NCBI GenBank assembly: GCA_937872385.1
Contig: CALMSO010000027.1
Coordinates: forward strand, 1 to 64,000
Direction: 5' to 3'
Origin: an uncultured Saprospiraceae bacterium
GTDB taxonomy: Bacteria > Bacteroidota > Bacteroidia > Chitinophagales > Saprospiraceae
Length of the DNA: 64,000 nt
Shown: in pieces, positions 1 to 10,600 of the stretch
How the letters are laid out: each line of letters starts with the position of its first letter
How positions within the stretch are numbered: position 1 is the stretch's first letter
The notes under the pieces: model-generated
The model's database searches: none
The model's input: the letters and a program-made list of their open reading frames with translations, nothing else
Told to the model about the DNA's origin: nothing
Position numbers and translations under genes: made by a program

Positions 1-43
1 CCAAAAGCCCACTACTGCCAAACAATTGTTATCTAAGTAAGAA

Positions 44-1228
44 CTATTTCAAAATTACCTTTGCTGTGTAAAAACGAGTACTATCGTTGTTTTCCCCTAA
101 TTCTTGTACGCGAACCAGGTAAAGCCCCGCACTTAAAGCCCGCTCTTTCAACGATACTTGGTACTGATTTCTACCTTCTTCTATGCGAATAGTTTGTTGA
201 TACACGGTGCGCCCCATCATATCCACCAGTTCTAGACGACCCTTAGTGGCCTGTACCGCCGTCAGGTCAATAAGCACTTGGTCATCAGTGGGTACGGGCG
301 ATACTAATAGATGAGTAGTAAACACGGCGTGATCTACTTTCTTTGATTCTGTGTTTTCAATAATAGCATAAGAAATCGGTAAATTCTTAAACTCTGGGCT
401 GGTCGGATCCAAAGGTTCATTGTTTTCGTAAATAGTTTCCGCAACTGCGGTTGATCGCAAGGCTACTTTCTCATCTGACTGTAAACTACTGCTACATAAG
501 GGCCAATTAAGTATTGCCTTTTCACCCCCTTGTACTGCATTCATATCTATTGGGGTGCGAGTAATATTTTGAGCCGTGGAAATCTCAGTGCGTACGAAGT
601 AAAATTCAGTCTGTGGTACAACAATAGAAACAGTGCCATTAGCGGTATCTGTCAAATATGTTTTGGCGAGGGAATTTTTCATGCCATAAAACTGTAATTC
701 ACAAGTACGCTTCACATCGGCGTTGGCTAAATCTGTACTCCCTTCAAATATATATAGCTTCATGGCATAATCATCAATCCAGAAATACAAATGCACATTA
801 TTTTTTCCATATTCATACATAGTGGTATTCCAGGTAGGCATAGCAAATAGTTGCTCCCCACTTGGAGTATTGACTCTTCTTTCTATGATGACTTGCTGGT
901 TTTCAATAAAAACATTAATTACGCTATGAAATGTATCTAACAAACTTGTTCCAACGCTAAATACAAAGATTTTGTCATTAGCATTTAGTCCTGTAGTATT
1001 AAACGTTGCATCCACTCTAAATCCATTGCCGATTTGATTGGTAATGGCGCTGGGGAGATAAAATCCTTGGCGCCCTGATGTGAGAGTAAAATTACTACTG
1101 GTACTGGATGTAATAACAAAAGGACTTTGCGCATGTGCTACCTGCAAGCCAGTCAGTAGGCAAATGATTATGCTAAAAAAAAGTAACCTTCTTACTTTTA
1201 GTAGCTTGTTTTTTATATCAATTCCCAT
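44..1228 (-). CDS. secreted T9SS cargo protein, function unknown
   Basis: This 394-residue protein begins with a basic and hydrophobic signal peptide (about residues 10-33, ending VAHAQ). The last 85 or so residues look like a type IX secretion sorting domain: SPVPTDDQ, a GRLELVDMMGRTVYQQ block, LSAGLYLVRV and a basic end. The middle, about residues 35-290, is beta-rich with no enzyme motif that I recognise; it could be a lectin-like or LamG-like fold, but that is a guess. It is the last gene of the minus-strand Sus/GDPD locus, 46 bases after the upstream GDPD-domain gene, so it is probably co-transcribed and exported to the cell surface or medium. Confidence 0.8.
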   Translation of the reverse strand: MGIDIKNKLLKVRRLLFFSIIICLLTGLQVAHAQSPFVITSSTSSNFTLTSGRQGFYLPSAITNQIGNGFRVDATFNTTGLNANDKIFVFSVGTSLLDTFHSVINVFIENQQVIIERRVNTPSGEQLFAMPTWNTTMYEYGKNNVHLYFWIDDYAMKLYIFEGSTDLANADVKRTCELQFYGMKNSLAKTYLTDTANGTVSIVVPQTEFYFVRTEISTAQNITRTPIDMNAVQGGEKAILNWPLCSSSLQSDEKVALRSTAVAETIYENNEPLDPTSPEFKNLPISYAIIENTESKKVDHAVFTTHLLVSPVPTDDQVLIDLTAVQATKGRLELVDMMGRTVYQQTIRIEEGRNQYQVSLKERALSAGLYLVRVQELGENNDSTRFYTAKVILK

Positions 1229-1274
1229 ATAGGATATGTTTTTGAATTTTGATAAATAATAAGCTGAATTACTC

Positions 1275-3065
1275 TCAGTTTCTCTTAGAATGAGTATTAT
1301 ATCTACCCAATAATTCGAGCAATGTTTGTGTTATATCGGGTCGGTCGGTTACAATAGCGCCAGGAGCATTCCCATTTCCGGGAGGGTACATTAACCATTC
1401 CGGATTGTTGCGCGTATCTATACCAATTAGCTCTTGATTTTGATATTCGGGTGCGCCTCGATCATACCATTGCCCACGACCATTGGGTAAACCTCGACAC
1501 TCGGTAGCAATTTCCCAGTTGATACCCGTGCGGTAGCCTCGTTCTTTCACATACTGAATGACCGACTTATTGCCATACTCGGGCCAGGGTTGTAGAATCG
1601 CATCAAAAACTTCATTTTCATTGTCAGGATTGCTATATTTGTAAATAAACTCAAAACAGACTAGAGAAGGCAAGCTAATCCATCCATCTACTTCTTCTTT
1701 AGGAACTGTTTTTTTAAGATCATCTTTGGGATGAAAAAGAATCACAATGACATTCGATTTTTTGGCAAAATCTTCCCACAAGCCTGCAGCCTCTAAGGCG
1801 TTTTTATAATTTTGATAAGGAATACGCGCGGCTGAACCTGGTTTGAATACCATTTTATGCAATACGCCTTTAGCCTTACCCACTTCAATACATTTTTTCA
1901 AGGTATTGAGGTAGCTATCTTCATCCTGCTCTTTAATATCCAAAGACAATAGAATGGGTTTATTCTGAATATAGTCCAGCGCATCCTCCAGTTTGGCTAG
2001 TGGCGCATTGTAATTGACCTCACCGCGACGATCTACATAATATCCAGTACTTACAGCAGGGTAAGAGGATTGTATAGTATGATCTGCTAGCTCAACATTA
2101 GATGTTGTCGTATTATAGTTTAAATTTTTCAACCAAGCCGCATCGGTTCTTTGAAAGGAGTTACTGTTTGTATTATCATTGAAACATCCTTCATAGGTAT
2201 CTGGCAAACTAGTCATCCGATTGACCGCTTGGTCGTGCATCAATACCAATTCTTCATCCTTCGTTTGCAGAATGTCAATTTCTACAGAGACGTAGTTATT
2301 GTTGTATGCATTCTTCAAGCCGACCATCGTCACTTCAGGAATGTCGCCATAGCCCCAAAATCCTCTATGTGCGGTGACAATCGCCTTTTCAAAATCACCG
2401 TGGCGAAATTCTCTAAGTGTTTCGCATTCGGCAGTCGTCTGACCGATGCAAGCATGCCCGGGCGGAAGCCCTCGAAATTCCAAACCAGTAATCTCGCCTA
2501 CCCCAGGAAGTTTTACACTCATTACATCCTTCAAAGTAGTAGAACCGCTCACTTCCAATTCGATGATTACCTGAAATTTCGGTGTATCAAAAAAAACAAA
2601 TCCTCCTCCCCCATCGGGAATTGCCGACAACTTATTAGTTACTTGCATGACCCGATCTTTGTATTTGGTGCTTTTTTCTGTATAGAAAGGCCCACCACTA
2701 AAAATACAAATGAAATTCCCGAGAACGGGGATATAACATAAATTATTAGTGTAAGTAATATCCCAAGCCGTCGCATCGTAACTTATAGTGCTATTGCTAT
2801 TCGTATATGCTCCGTAAAGTAGGGACTTCATATCCCCTCTTCCACCGGTCGTATAATAATCCTTCGCATACATGCGTACTTCCACTTTTCCGTCGCTAGC
2901 ATTGGCTTTGATACCAAGTTCATTCGCAAAGCTATAAGCTTGTTTTACATTAAGTGTCCGCTCTATGGTGTAGGTTGTCTGACTGAACACAATAGTAATC
3001 GTGCAAAAACAACTTAGACAGCATAACCAGATAGCACGACGCTGTTTATTCAATATTTTTGTCAT
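1275..3065 (-). CDS. secreted glycerophosphodiester phosphodiesterase-domain protein with a long N-terminal extension
   Basis: This 596-residue secreted protein has a signal peptide at about residues 1-29 (ends TIVFSQ). Residues 228 to 590 form a GDPD TIM barrel with the family's catalytic signature: H233-R234 in TAHRG, E262 and D264 in VEIDIL, and H277 in LMHDQ. The family hydrolyses glycerophosphodiesters to sn-glycerol 3-phosphate and an alcohol using a metal ion. The roughly 200 residues before the barrel are a cysteine-containing, beta-rich region that I cannot assign. The usual PEN(S/T) after HRG is replaced by IPEVT, so substrate choice may differ from the second GDPD at 5212-6129. It lies 33 bases after the fibre-like gene, in one strand-coherent locus. 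Confidence 0.88.
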   Translation of the reverse strand: MTKILNKQRRAIWLCCLSCFCTITIVFSQTTYTIERTLNVKQAYSFANELGIKANASDGKVEVRMYAKDYYTTGGRGDMKSLLYGAYTNSNSTISYDATAWDITYTNNLCYIPVLGNFICIFSGGPFYTEKSTKYKDRVMQVTNKLSAIPDGGGGFVFFDTPKFQVIIELEVSGSTTLKDVMSVKLPGVGEITGLEFRGLPPGHACIGQTTAECETLREFRHGDFEKAIVTAHRGFWGYGDIPEVTMVGLKNAYNNNYVSVEIDILQTKDEELVLMHDQAVNRMTSLPDTYEGCFNDNTNSNSFQRTDAAWLKNLNYNTTTSNVELADHTIQSSYPAVSTGYYVDRRGEVNYNAPLAKLEDALDYIQNKPILLSLDIKEQDEDSYLNTLKKCIEVGKAKGVLHKMVFKPGSAARIPYQNYKNALEAAGLWEDFAKKSNVIVILFHPKDDLKKTVPKEEVDGWISLPSLVCFEFIYKYSNPDNENEVFDAILQPWPEYGNKSVIQYVKERGYRTGINWEIATECRGLPNGRGQWYDRGAPEYQNQELIGIDTRNNPEWLMYPPGNGNAPGAIVTDRPDITQTLLELLGRYNTHSKRN

Positions 3066-3098
3066 AATACTTTGATTTTGAGTGGAATAAAAATTCGG

Positions 3099-5024
3099 TT
3101 ATTTATTCGCTTCCAGTTGTTTGATGCGTTGCTCCAGATCAGTGAACTGCTTCTCTTGCGCTTTCAGCTTTTCTTCTTGCTGAATGGTGTACAAGGTCAA
3201 TTCCTCAATTTTTTGCAAGAGCTTTTTATTAATATCATGCACCGAATAGCCTTGCGCTTTTACTTCCGCTTCGGAAGGCATCTCCGGTAAGTGACCATGC
3301 GCAGCGATATAAGCTGAAACTTCCTCTAAAGAACGCAGGTTGTAATCTTTCGCAAAAACAAAATCCGACCAATCAGCGGGATCTACAATGGCGATGTCCT
3401 GAGTCACGATACCTTTGCTTACCCACATTGAAAAATTATTTTGTTGGATAGGACTTTGAGAATTGCTTTGAGAACGTTCATGCTGAATATAGGCGCTGTC
3501 GCCCACAAAAACGAGTTGCTTTTGGGCGGCAACGTGAAATACTTGAGTGCCTAAGTCGTTTTCAACATTCACACTTCCTCTTACATGAAGTTTTCCTTTC
3601 GTGGGTGTAGTGCCAATGCCTAACTTTAACTTGCTTGCATCCGTAGGGTCTGGTGCAAAATAAATATTCTGCCCAATGTTTACACCGCCTGTGTAATCAT
3701 TGGCGTAATTAATGGTTAAAACATCACTGCCATCATGTACCAAGGCTCTTCGATAAGCACCCGTTGCACCGTCCCGTCTGTCTGTATTATCAAGCATAAA
3801 ATCAACACCGGTTAATTTGAGATTGCCATTCACTTCTAATTTTTGAGTAGGAGAAGCTGTACCGATGCCCACATTGCCATTAGCATTCCAATTGAGCGCA
3901 ATAAGATTTGTTCCACCATGAGTCGTACCTAAAGCACCGCCACTATTGCCAAATAATACGGGACCATCCACATTTGCGCCAGCAAATAATTTACCTAAAC
4001 CATACCAGCCTAAGCCATGATATGTATCTGCACCTCCTCGTAAATATAAATCCTTATCACCAATTCTTACACTACCTGCAACTTCCAACCCTCCTTCCGA
4101 CCAAAGTTTAATTTTTCGATTTGTACCTTCCGTACCAGCACCTACAATGTCTAAAGCTCCGGTAGTAAAGGTCTGGTAACCGATTTTGCCTGCGTCACTT
4201 TGTTTTGGCGTTACGCCCGCACCAAATTCAAGCGCCGCATTGCCATTGATACCAATGTTACCCGAACCATCAATTGTCATTCTGGTAGTTCCATTGGTAT
4301 TAAAGAAAATACCTCCAGTGCCTTGCGAAGCCAAAGCAATGGAGTTATTACCATTGGTACCTGTTGCATAAATGGTTCTCCAGCCAAATCCAATACCGGC
4401 TGTACCATTTGAATGACGAAATTCAAATCCGTTGCTGTTCTCTCCGACGTCGCCCGTGGCATAAAAAGGCAGATTGGTAGCATGTGTACCTGTGCGAGCT
4501 GCACCAACTAAATCAAATTTGTTACTTGGATTATTCGTGCCAATGCCTACATTACCGGCAGCAGTCCACCGAAGGGCTATCTGTGGATATTGATGATTAG
4601 TTGAAGCTAAAGCCCCACCATCCCAGCCGAAAAGCACTGGACCGTCCACAACTGTATTTGCTGGTACTGGAAAAAAATTTGAACCGGCATATTTTAATCC
4701 GTGGTTATAATCATTAGCTCCCCTTAAATAAATGTTTTCATCGAATAAACGTAATCCACCGTAATCAATTCTTAATACTTCTTTCCAATTAATGCTAGAT
4801 GGGTCCGTTGACCCATGACCAAATCGAAAACTTCCATTCCCAGTAAACCCGTATCTTTCCGAACCCATATATATGATCGATTCGTCATAATTGAATGCAA
4901 TCTTAGAGCTAATTTGTGCAAAACTTTTAGTAGCAGAAAAAGTAAAGAAACCCATCAATAAAAAGAATGCAAGGAATGATTGAAGCTTAAAAAGCTGCAA
5001 TTTAATTTTAATAAGGTTTTTCAT
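3099..5024 (-). CDS. secreted fibre-like protein with NVGIGT repeats and C-terminal coiled coil
   Basis: This 641-residue protein has a signal peptide (about residues 1-37, ending KSFAQ). Repeated segments carry NVGIGTNNPSNK and NVGIGTASPTQK motifs, together with glycine-rich beta repeats (two GPVLFG blocks), as in trimeric tail-fibre-like surface proteins that are common in Bacteroidota. The C-terminus has the conserved HLPEMPSEAEV segment and an amphipathic coiled coil from about residue 595 (KKLLQKIEELTLYTIQQ onward). This end resembles the C-terminal region of endosialidase-chaperone-type fibres, but I do not see the catalytic autocleavage motif. It lies between two GDPD genes on the same strand. 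A surface adhesin or lattice role is an inference. Confidence 0.75.
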   Translation of the reverse strand: MKNLIKIKLQLFKLQSFLAFFLLMGFFTFSATKSFAQISSKIAFNYDESIIYMGSERYGFTGNGSFRFGHGSTDPSSINWKEVLRIDYGGLRLFDENIYLRGANDYNHGLKYAGSNFFPVPANTVVDGPVLFGWDGGALASTNHQYPQIALRWTAAGNVGIGTNNPSNKFDLVGAARTGTHATNLPFYATGDVGENSNGFEFRHSNGTAGIGFGWRTIYATGTNGNNSIALASQGTGGIFFNTNGTTRMTIDGSGNIGINGNAALEFGAGVTPKQSDAGKIGYQTFTTGALDIVGAGTEGTNRKIKLWSEGGLEVAGSVRIGDKDLYLRGGADTYHGLGWYGLGKLFAGANVDGPVLFGNSGGALGTTHGGTNLIALNWNANGNVGIGTASPTQKLEVNGNLKLTGVDFMLDNTDRRDGATGAYRRALVHDGSDVLTINYANDYTGGVNIGQNIYFAPDPTDASKLKLGIGTTPTKGKLHVRGSVNVENDLGTQVFHVAAQKQLVFVGDSAYIQHERSQSNSQSPIQQNNFSMWVSKGIVTQDIAIVDPADWSDFVFAKDYNLRSLEEVSAYIAAHGHLPEMPSEAEVKAQGYSVHDINKKLLQKIEELTLYTIQQEEKLKAQEKQFTDLEQRIKQLEANK

Positions 5025-5211
5025 AATAAATAAAATTAAAAATTTATTAAATAATGCCTACTCTATTTAGGCTTTTCGGCAACCACCTTTTTTAAAAGTC
5101 AGAAGTTGAAAGTACGAAGTACCGGGCTTCTGTATGTTTTTGATTTTATATCGTCCGTACAAATCGAAGGTATTCCGTTGTGCAGTAGGTTGAGATGTTC
5201 CTCTTTTTCAT

Positions 5212-6129
5212 TCAATCATGTAATTGTTTCGCGCGCAAATACGCCAGTAGCTGTTGTGGTCGGTTCGTTTCAAGTATTTTGAATCCTTGTGCGATGAGCC
5301 AGCCCCAGCCTTCATCCGGCTTGGTGCGGGAAAGTTGATCGTCGTGCCCGATGGTGTGGTCTGCCCAGGTGGCGGCGACAAAGGCTTTGCTGGTGGAAGC
5401 GGTGATTTTCTGCAGTTGCGGATAGGCAGCTCCGTCGTAGCTTTTCATGCGAAACTGGAAAGCTACAGGCTGTAGCTTCGTCAAGTATTCATCAATGTAA
5501 GTATCCAGATTTGTCATGCCATCTGCGATGACAGGTACGTATAGCACAGAGTCCAGCAAATTACCAAATTGTTCTTTTGCCTTGGCGTACGGAAAATCCA
5601 GTACAAACATCGCTTGCTTCAGCGTTCCGGTTTTTTGTAATACGGGCAGCAGTTTTTCTACCTTATCCACCGACTTGTCGAGGTAAATCAAGATTTTTCC
5701 TTTGGTTAGATTCATGACTTCCTCCAGGGTGGGAATTTTTTCCTGCGTTGTTACGCCCGTCGCATCTTTCAAATACAAAGTTTTCAAAGAATCCAGTGTC
5801 CATTCGGCTACATTGCCCTTGCCAGTGGTGGTGCGGTCGAGCGTGAGGTCGTGTATGATGACGGGAACATCATCTTTTGATAATCTTACATCTAATTCTA
5901 TAATATCTACGCCCATTTCTATACAATTTTGAAAACCCTGCATAGAATTTTCAGGTGCCCAAAACCAATCGCCGCGATGGGCTGCCACTAAGACATCGTT
6001 GCTTTTGGGGTTATTCAAATGCGCTCGCAGTTGGTCCATTCGGCTTTGAGCATAGATTATCTTTACACCAAAAACAAGGATTCCTAGTACTAAGCAAAAC
6101 TTAGTTGTAAAATTTCTTGATATTTGCAT
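5212..6129 (-). CDS. secreted glycerophosphodiester phosphodiesterase
   Basis: This is a compact 305-residue GDPD with a signal peptide (about residues 1-28, ending IIYAQ). The full signature is visible: H51-R52 in AAHRGDW, the PENS motif at 59-62, E78 and D80 in IIELDVR, and H93 in VIIHD. The family cleaves glycerophosphodiesters (for example glycerophosphocholine or glycerophosphoethanolamine) to glycerol 3-phosphate and the head-group alcohol. Its position directly downstream of susCD suggests a periplasmic enzyme that processes what the SusCD pair imports. The 62-base gap to susD contains a strong hairpin (6149-6180), which may lower its expression relative to susCD. Confidence 0.92.
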   Translation of the reverse strand: MQISRNFTTKFCLVLGILVFGVKIIYAQSRMDQLRAHLNNPKSNDVLVAAHRGDWFWAPENSMQGFQNCIEMGVDIIELDVRLSKDDVPVIIHDLTLDRTTTGKGNVAEWTLDSLKTLYLKDATGVTTQEKIPTLEEVMNLTKGKILIYLDKSVDKVEKLLPVLQKTGTLKQAMFVLDFPYAKAKEQFGNLLDSVLYVPVIADGMTNLDTYIDEYLTKLQPVAFQFRMKSYDGAAYPQLQKITASTSKAFVAATWADHTIGHDDQLSRTKPDEGWGWLIAQGFKILETNRPQQLLAYLRAKQLHD

Positions 6130-6148
6130 TTTTGGCTTTTTTAAAAGG

Positions 6149-6180
6149 CTGCTAACAGCGCCCTAAAGCACTGTTAGCAG
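6149..6180 (-). terminator. hairpin between susD and GDPD gene
   Basis: A perfect 10-bp inverted repeat (CTGCTAACAG at 6149-6158 with CTGTTAGCAG at 6171-6180) can be extended inward by three pairs, one of them G-U. Read on the minus strand it lies just after the susD stop codon and is followed by CCTTTTAAAAAAG. The U-tract is short, so it may be a partial terminator or an mRNA-stabilising 3' structure for susCD rather than a full stop. Confidence 0.6.
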
Positions 6181-6191
6181 TTATGAAAGGC

Positions 6192-7595
6192 TTAATAGCC
6201 AGGATTTTGTGTTAATTTGCCACCACTGGCATCAATCTGCGTTTGTGGAATCGGGAAGAGCAATTGATTTTCAGTAATTGTGTAAGCCAACGCGGAAGCA
6301 TCATTGCCACCAGCAGCAGCTTTCATCACATCGAGGGCACGCCCGGTGCGCAGGAGGTCAAACCAGCGATGATTTTCAAACGCTAGTTCTAATCGGCGTT
6401 CTTTTTCAATTGCTAAACGGAAGTTCTGCTGATTCGGCAAAGTAGCAGTGGTATAGGTGGGAACGCCTACTCTGGAGCGCACCTGATTCAGATAGTCAAA
6501 AGCTTTGCCATTGTTGTAACCGACTTCATTCAATGCCTCAGCCGCCATCAGCAGCACATCAGCATAGCGCAGTACCATCACATTGAAACCAAAAGCGCCA
6601 TCACTACCGCGTACGTCCACTCTTTTGGCAGAATAAGGCTTGCCCGATGCAGTATCTACCGACATATCCAAGCGAGGGTCGTTTTCCGCTACAAAGAAGT
6701 TGAGGATGTTATTAGACGGACGGTTGTTGGCATCACTCGGATCCCAAGGTGGCGTAATGTTCAAGCCTTCCCCATTCGTACCGCTTTTGAATTGTACTTC
6801 AAAGATAGATTCGGCGTTATTTTTATTAGCTACTTCAAAAACTGCCTTAAAGTTGTCCAACAGTTTGTAAGTGCCAACATTAATTACTTGTTCCAGTATC
6901 GTTGCTGCTTCATTGTATTGCCCACGGGTCAGATATACCTTTCCTAGTAAGGTCTGTGCTGCGCCCTTCGTAGCTCTGCCTACGTTTGCAGCATCAAAGC
7001 TGTTTGGCAAAGCAGCGGCTGCTTCTTGTAAGTCTTTGATAATCTCAGCATAGACTTCATCTTTTGGCTGGCGAGTATGCTCAAAGGCTTCAAATGTATT
7101 TTCAATTTCATTTAACACCAAGGGAACATCCCCCCAAATACGAACCAAATTGAAGTAGGTAAGCGCCCGGAGAAATTTCACTTCACCTTTGCGAATGTTG
7201 CGGATTGTTTCATCCATTTCAATCGCACCAATCCGGTTGAGTACGATATTACAACGTTGAATGCCACGATAGCAAGAACTCCAAGTGGTGTTCAGGCGTG
7301 GATTGTCAGAACGCAAAGCAAAATTGTCAAAATTAGATAAATTACCGGCACTCTGAGTAACGTTATCATTGTAGGTATTATCTGATCTGACCTCCATGTA
7401 ATGGTCAAAGCCATTGTCGGCATATTGACCGCCTTCTTGCAGCGCATCGTAAGCAGCTATCACAGCCTGGTTTATGTCGTCTGCCGTTTTATAAAAATTA
7501 GCGGAATTAGATTGTGAAATGGGTGCCAGATTAATAAAATCTTCGCTGCAAGAAGCAAGCGATAGCAAAAGGGTAAAAAACAATATATTTCTCAT
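6192..7595 (-). CDS. SusD/RagB-family outer-membrane lipoprotein
   Basis: This 467-residue lipoprotein has the lipobox LLSLASC near residue 16 and the N-terminal SusD pattern (FINLAPISQSNSANFYKTADD, then INQAVIAAYDALQ). The TPR-like helices and the C-terminal RRLELAFENHRWFDLLRTGR segment are typical of SusD/RagB. SusD proteins sit on the outer leaflet and act as a substrate-binding lid over the SusC channel. The stop of susC is 23 bases upstream, so the pair is almost certainly translated from one mRNA. Because two GDPD genes follow and no glycoside hydrolase does, the ligand may be a glycerophosphodiester or phospholipid fragment; that is an inference from context. Confidence 0.95.
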   Translation of the reverse strand: MRNILFFTLLLSLASCSEDFINLAPISQSNSANFYKTADDINQAVIAAYDALQEGGQYADNGFDHYMEVRSDNTYNDNVTQSAGNLSNFDNFALRSDNPRLNTTWSSCYRGIQRCNIVLNRIGAIEMDETIRNIRKGEVKFLRALTYFNLVRIWGDVPLVLNEIENTFEAFEHTRQPKDEVYAEIIKDLQEAAAALPNSFDAANVGRATKGAAQTLLGKVYLTRGQYNEAATILEQVINVGTYKLLDNFKAVFEVANKNNAESIFEVQFKSGTNGEGLNITPPWDPSDANNRPSNNILNFFVAENDPRLDMSVDTASGKPYSAKRVDVRGSDGAFGFNVMVLRYADVLLMAAEALNEVGYNNGKAFDYLNQVRSRVGVPTYTTATLPNQQNFRLAIEKERRLELAFENHRWFDLLRTGRALDVMKAAAGGNDASALAYTITENQLLFPIPQTQIDASGGKLTQNPGY

Positions 7596-7618
7596 GGTTA
7601 TTTAGCGTTTTTAAGTGT

Positions 7619-10600
7619 TTAGAATTTTACATCCAAGCCGAAGACAAATGATCTTGGCAACGGATAATTACCAAAATCCTCGCCGCCTCTGATCGCGTCA
7701 CCGAAGTTGTTGGACACTTCTGGATTGTACAAGCTGTAATTGGTAAATGTAAATGGATTCAGAGCCGAGGCGTAAATGCGCACTTTGCTAAAGGTATTTC
7801 CAAGCAAAGAAGTCGGTAAAGAATAACCCAAAGTAATATTACGTACTCGAACAAAAGAAGCATCTTCAATGTGCCAAGAAGACAGTGTCGTATGGCTGTT
7901 AGAACCAATCCCCCACACTGGGCGAGGTGTGGTGCCATTGCCTGGATTTTCAGGCGATTCAAAGTAACCCACTGCGAATTTGGTTAATACGTTGCCCCAG
8001 CTTTCCGCTAAATAACGGTTCATGGCATTTAGTACCGAAGCGCCTTGTGAGCTTTGAATATTAAAGCTGAAATCAAAGTTTTGATAATTAAAAGCACTAA
8101 AGAAGCCAAAAGTATAGTCCGGGGCATAATTCCCCAAAATAGTGCGGTCATTTGGATTAAGAACGCCGTCGCCATTTACATCTTCGTAAATAAAGTCACC
8201 GACTCCTTGGTTGGGCAATCTTGGCGTACTTTCCAATTGCGCCTGGTTTTGGAAAATTCCAATCACGTTATAACCGTAATAGGAACCGATTGGGCTTCCA
8301 ACACGAGTAATGTAAGAATCTCCTGGCACACCGCCACCGCTTAAGAACTGAGTTTGTCCGGGAGCTAATGCTAGTACTTCGTTAGTGTTAGTAGCGAAAT
8401 TGGCAGACGCCGACCAAGTCAACTTACCCAATTTTAAATTGGTACCAATAGCCAACTCAAAACCTTTATTTTCTAACTCCCCAATATTTTGCAATGAAGA
8501 AGTAAAGCCCGAAGAAGCTGGTACAGTTACATTCAGCAGCAAATCCTCAGTTCTGGAATTGTAATAATCTGCCGTTACGAATACCTTATTGTTAAATAAC
8601 CCCAAATCTAAACCAATGTCTAATGTCCGAGTAGATTCCCAGGAAAGGTCATTGTTAGGAGAGGTGCTTGGCGCAAGTCCGTTTTGAACATTATTTCCGA
8701 TGACATAATTCCGGCTAGCCAATATCGAAACGGCACCATAGTAAGGTATTTCGGTATTACCTGTCACCCCATAGCTGGCGCGAATTTTTACATTACTTAC
8801 GGCATTATTTTCAGGAAAAAAGGACTCCTCACTCAAACGCCAACCGGCAGATACTGAGGGAAACCAGCCCCACTTGGTATTTCGACCAAAGCGAGAGGAC
8901 CCGTCGCGGCGAATGGAGGCGCTGAGCAAATATTTACCTTGAAAACCATAAGAAACCCGACCGATGTAGGAAAGAAGCGACCATTCGCGTTCTTCAGAAG
9001 TACCGGTAGTTGTTTGAGCAGCGTTGAGTGTGTTTACTTGGTCGTTCGGGAAGTTAGAACCTTCCAGATATATACGTCCATTGCTTTCTTTTTGAACAGA
9101 GTAGCCTGCCAGCACCGAAACATCATGATTACCAAAGTTGTTAATATAATTCAAGGTATTCTCAGAGAGCCAGTTCCGACTCCTGAAATTATTTGTCCAA
9201 CCAATATTAAATGCTTCGGTTGGTGCTTCGTCTAGGTGGTGATTAAGGAATTTCGGACGATAGAAAAAGCGATCCATTGAATTAATGTCAATACCAAAAG
9301 AGGTACGGAACTTCAAATTATTGGTTAATCCCACTTCCAGATAAGTATTACCAAGTAATCTTAAATGATCGAGGTAGTTGTCCACCTCATTCGCCAGCGC
9401 CACCGGATTCTCTATTCGAGCAATCGTAGTTACGCCGTAATTATTTTCCAAAATGGATGCGCCCAGTGCATAGCTCCCATCAGGATTGTAAACTGGAAAA
9501 TTAGGATGATACATCAATGCGGTGATAACAACACCTTCTTTCCACCAGTTGGCTTCAGTTTGAACTAAGTTATGTTGAGAGAAAGTAGGGTTAAAGTTGA
9601 TACCAAACGTTACATTCTTTAAGAGTTCTGTTTCTAAATTCAAGCGAGCGCCAAAGCGTTCCAAACCAGAATTAATGACAATCCCTTGTTGATTAAAATA
9701 ATTTCCAGAGACAAAATAACGCGTTTTATTGGTGCCGCCGGAAGCCGATAGTTCGTAGTTTTGAATCGGTGCCGTGCGGAAAATCTCATCTTGCCAATCC
9801 GTATTGGTCAAACCTTGCTCTCCATTCAAATAGGGCGTAAAATAATCGGGGATACGAGCATTGGCAATATTTCTCACACTGTTTGGGTCATTCGGTGAGT
9901 TTTTAGCCGGATTGCGCGACACCCAGAAGAAATCTCTGGAATCTTTGAAAAATTGAGCATACTCATAAGCATCTGCGAGATCTATCTTTGTGGTGATTTC
10001 CTGTACTCCACTATAAGCGCTTAAACTAATTTGAGCTTTTGAATCTAATTTTCCTTTTTTTGTAGTCACCAATATTACCCCATTAGAACCTCTTGAACCA
10101 TAAATAGCAGCTGCCGCAGCATCCTTTAGCACTTCTATGGACTCAATGTCGTTTGGATTGAGTGTACTCAATGGATTCACAATATACCCACCCGGGAATC
10201 TACCATCAGCGGTGCCGTCGCCCTGTGCAAAACGATCTGATGAACTAGAAGACAGTGGAACACCATCTACCACAATTAATGGTGAAGTACCACCGCTGAT
10301 AGAGGCAATGCCCCGAATCTGGATACCAACTCCTCCGCCTGGCGCACCGTTGGCTTGTGTAATAAGAACCCCGGGAATACGTCCTGCCAAACCCTGGTCA
10401 AAACTGGTAATCGGTTGATCCTTGATATCTTCATTCTTTAATTTGGCAATGGCTGTAGTCACATTAGCTCGTGATTCCGTCCCATACCCAATCACCACTA
10501 CCTCATCCAGCTCCGCCGATGCTGCCGCTAACTGAATATTCACTTGCGTCTGGCCATTGACCAGCACTTCCCGCGTTTGGTAGCCAACGTAGGAGACCAC

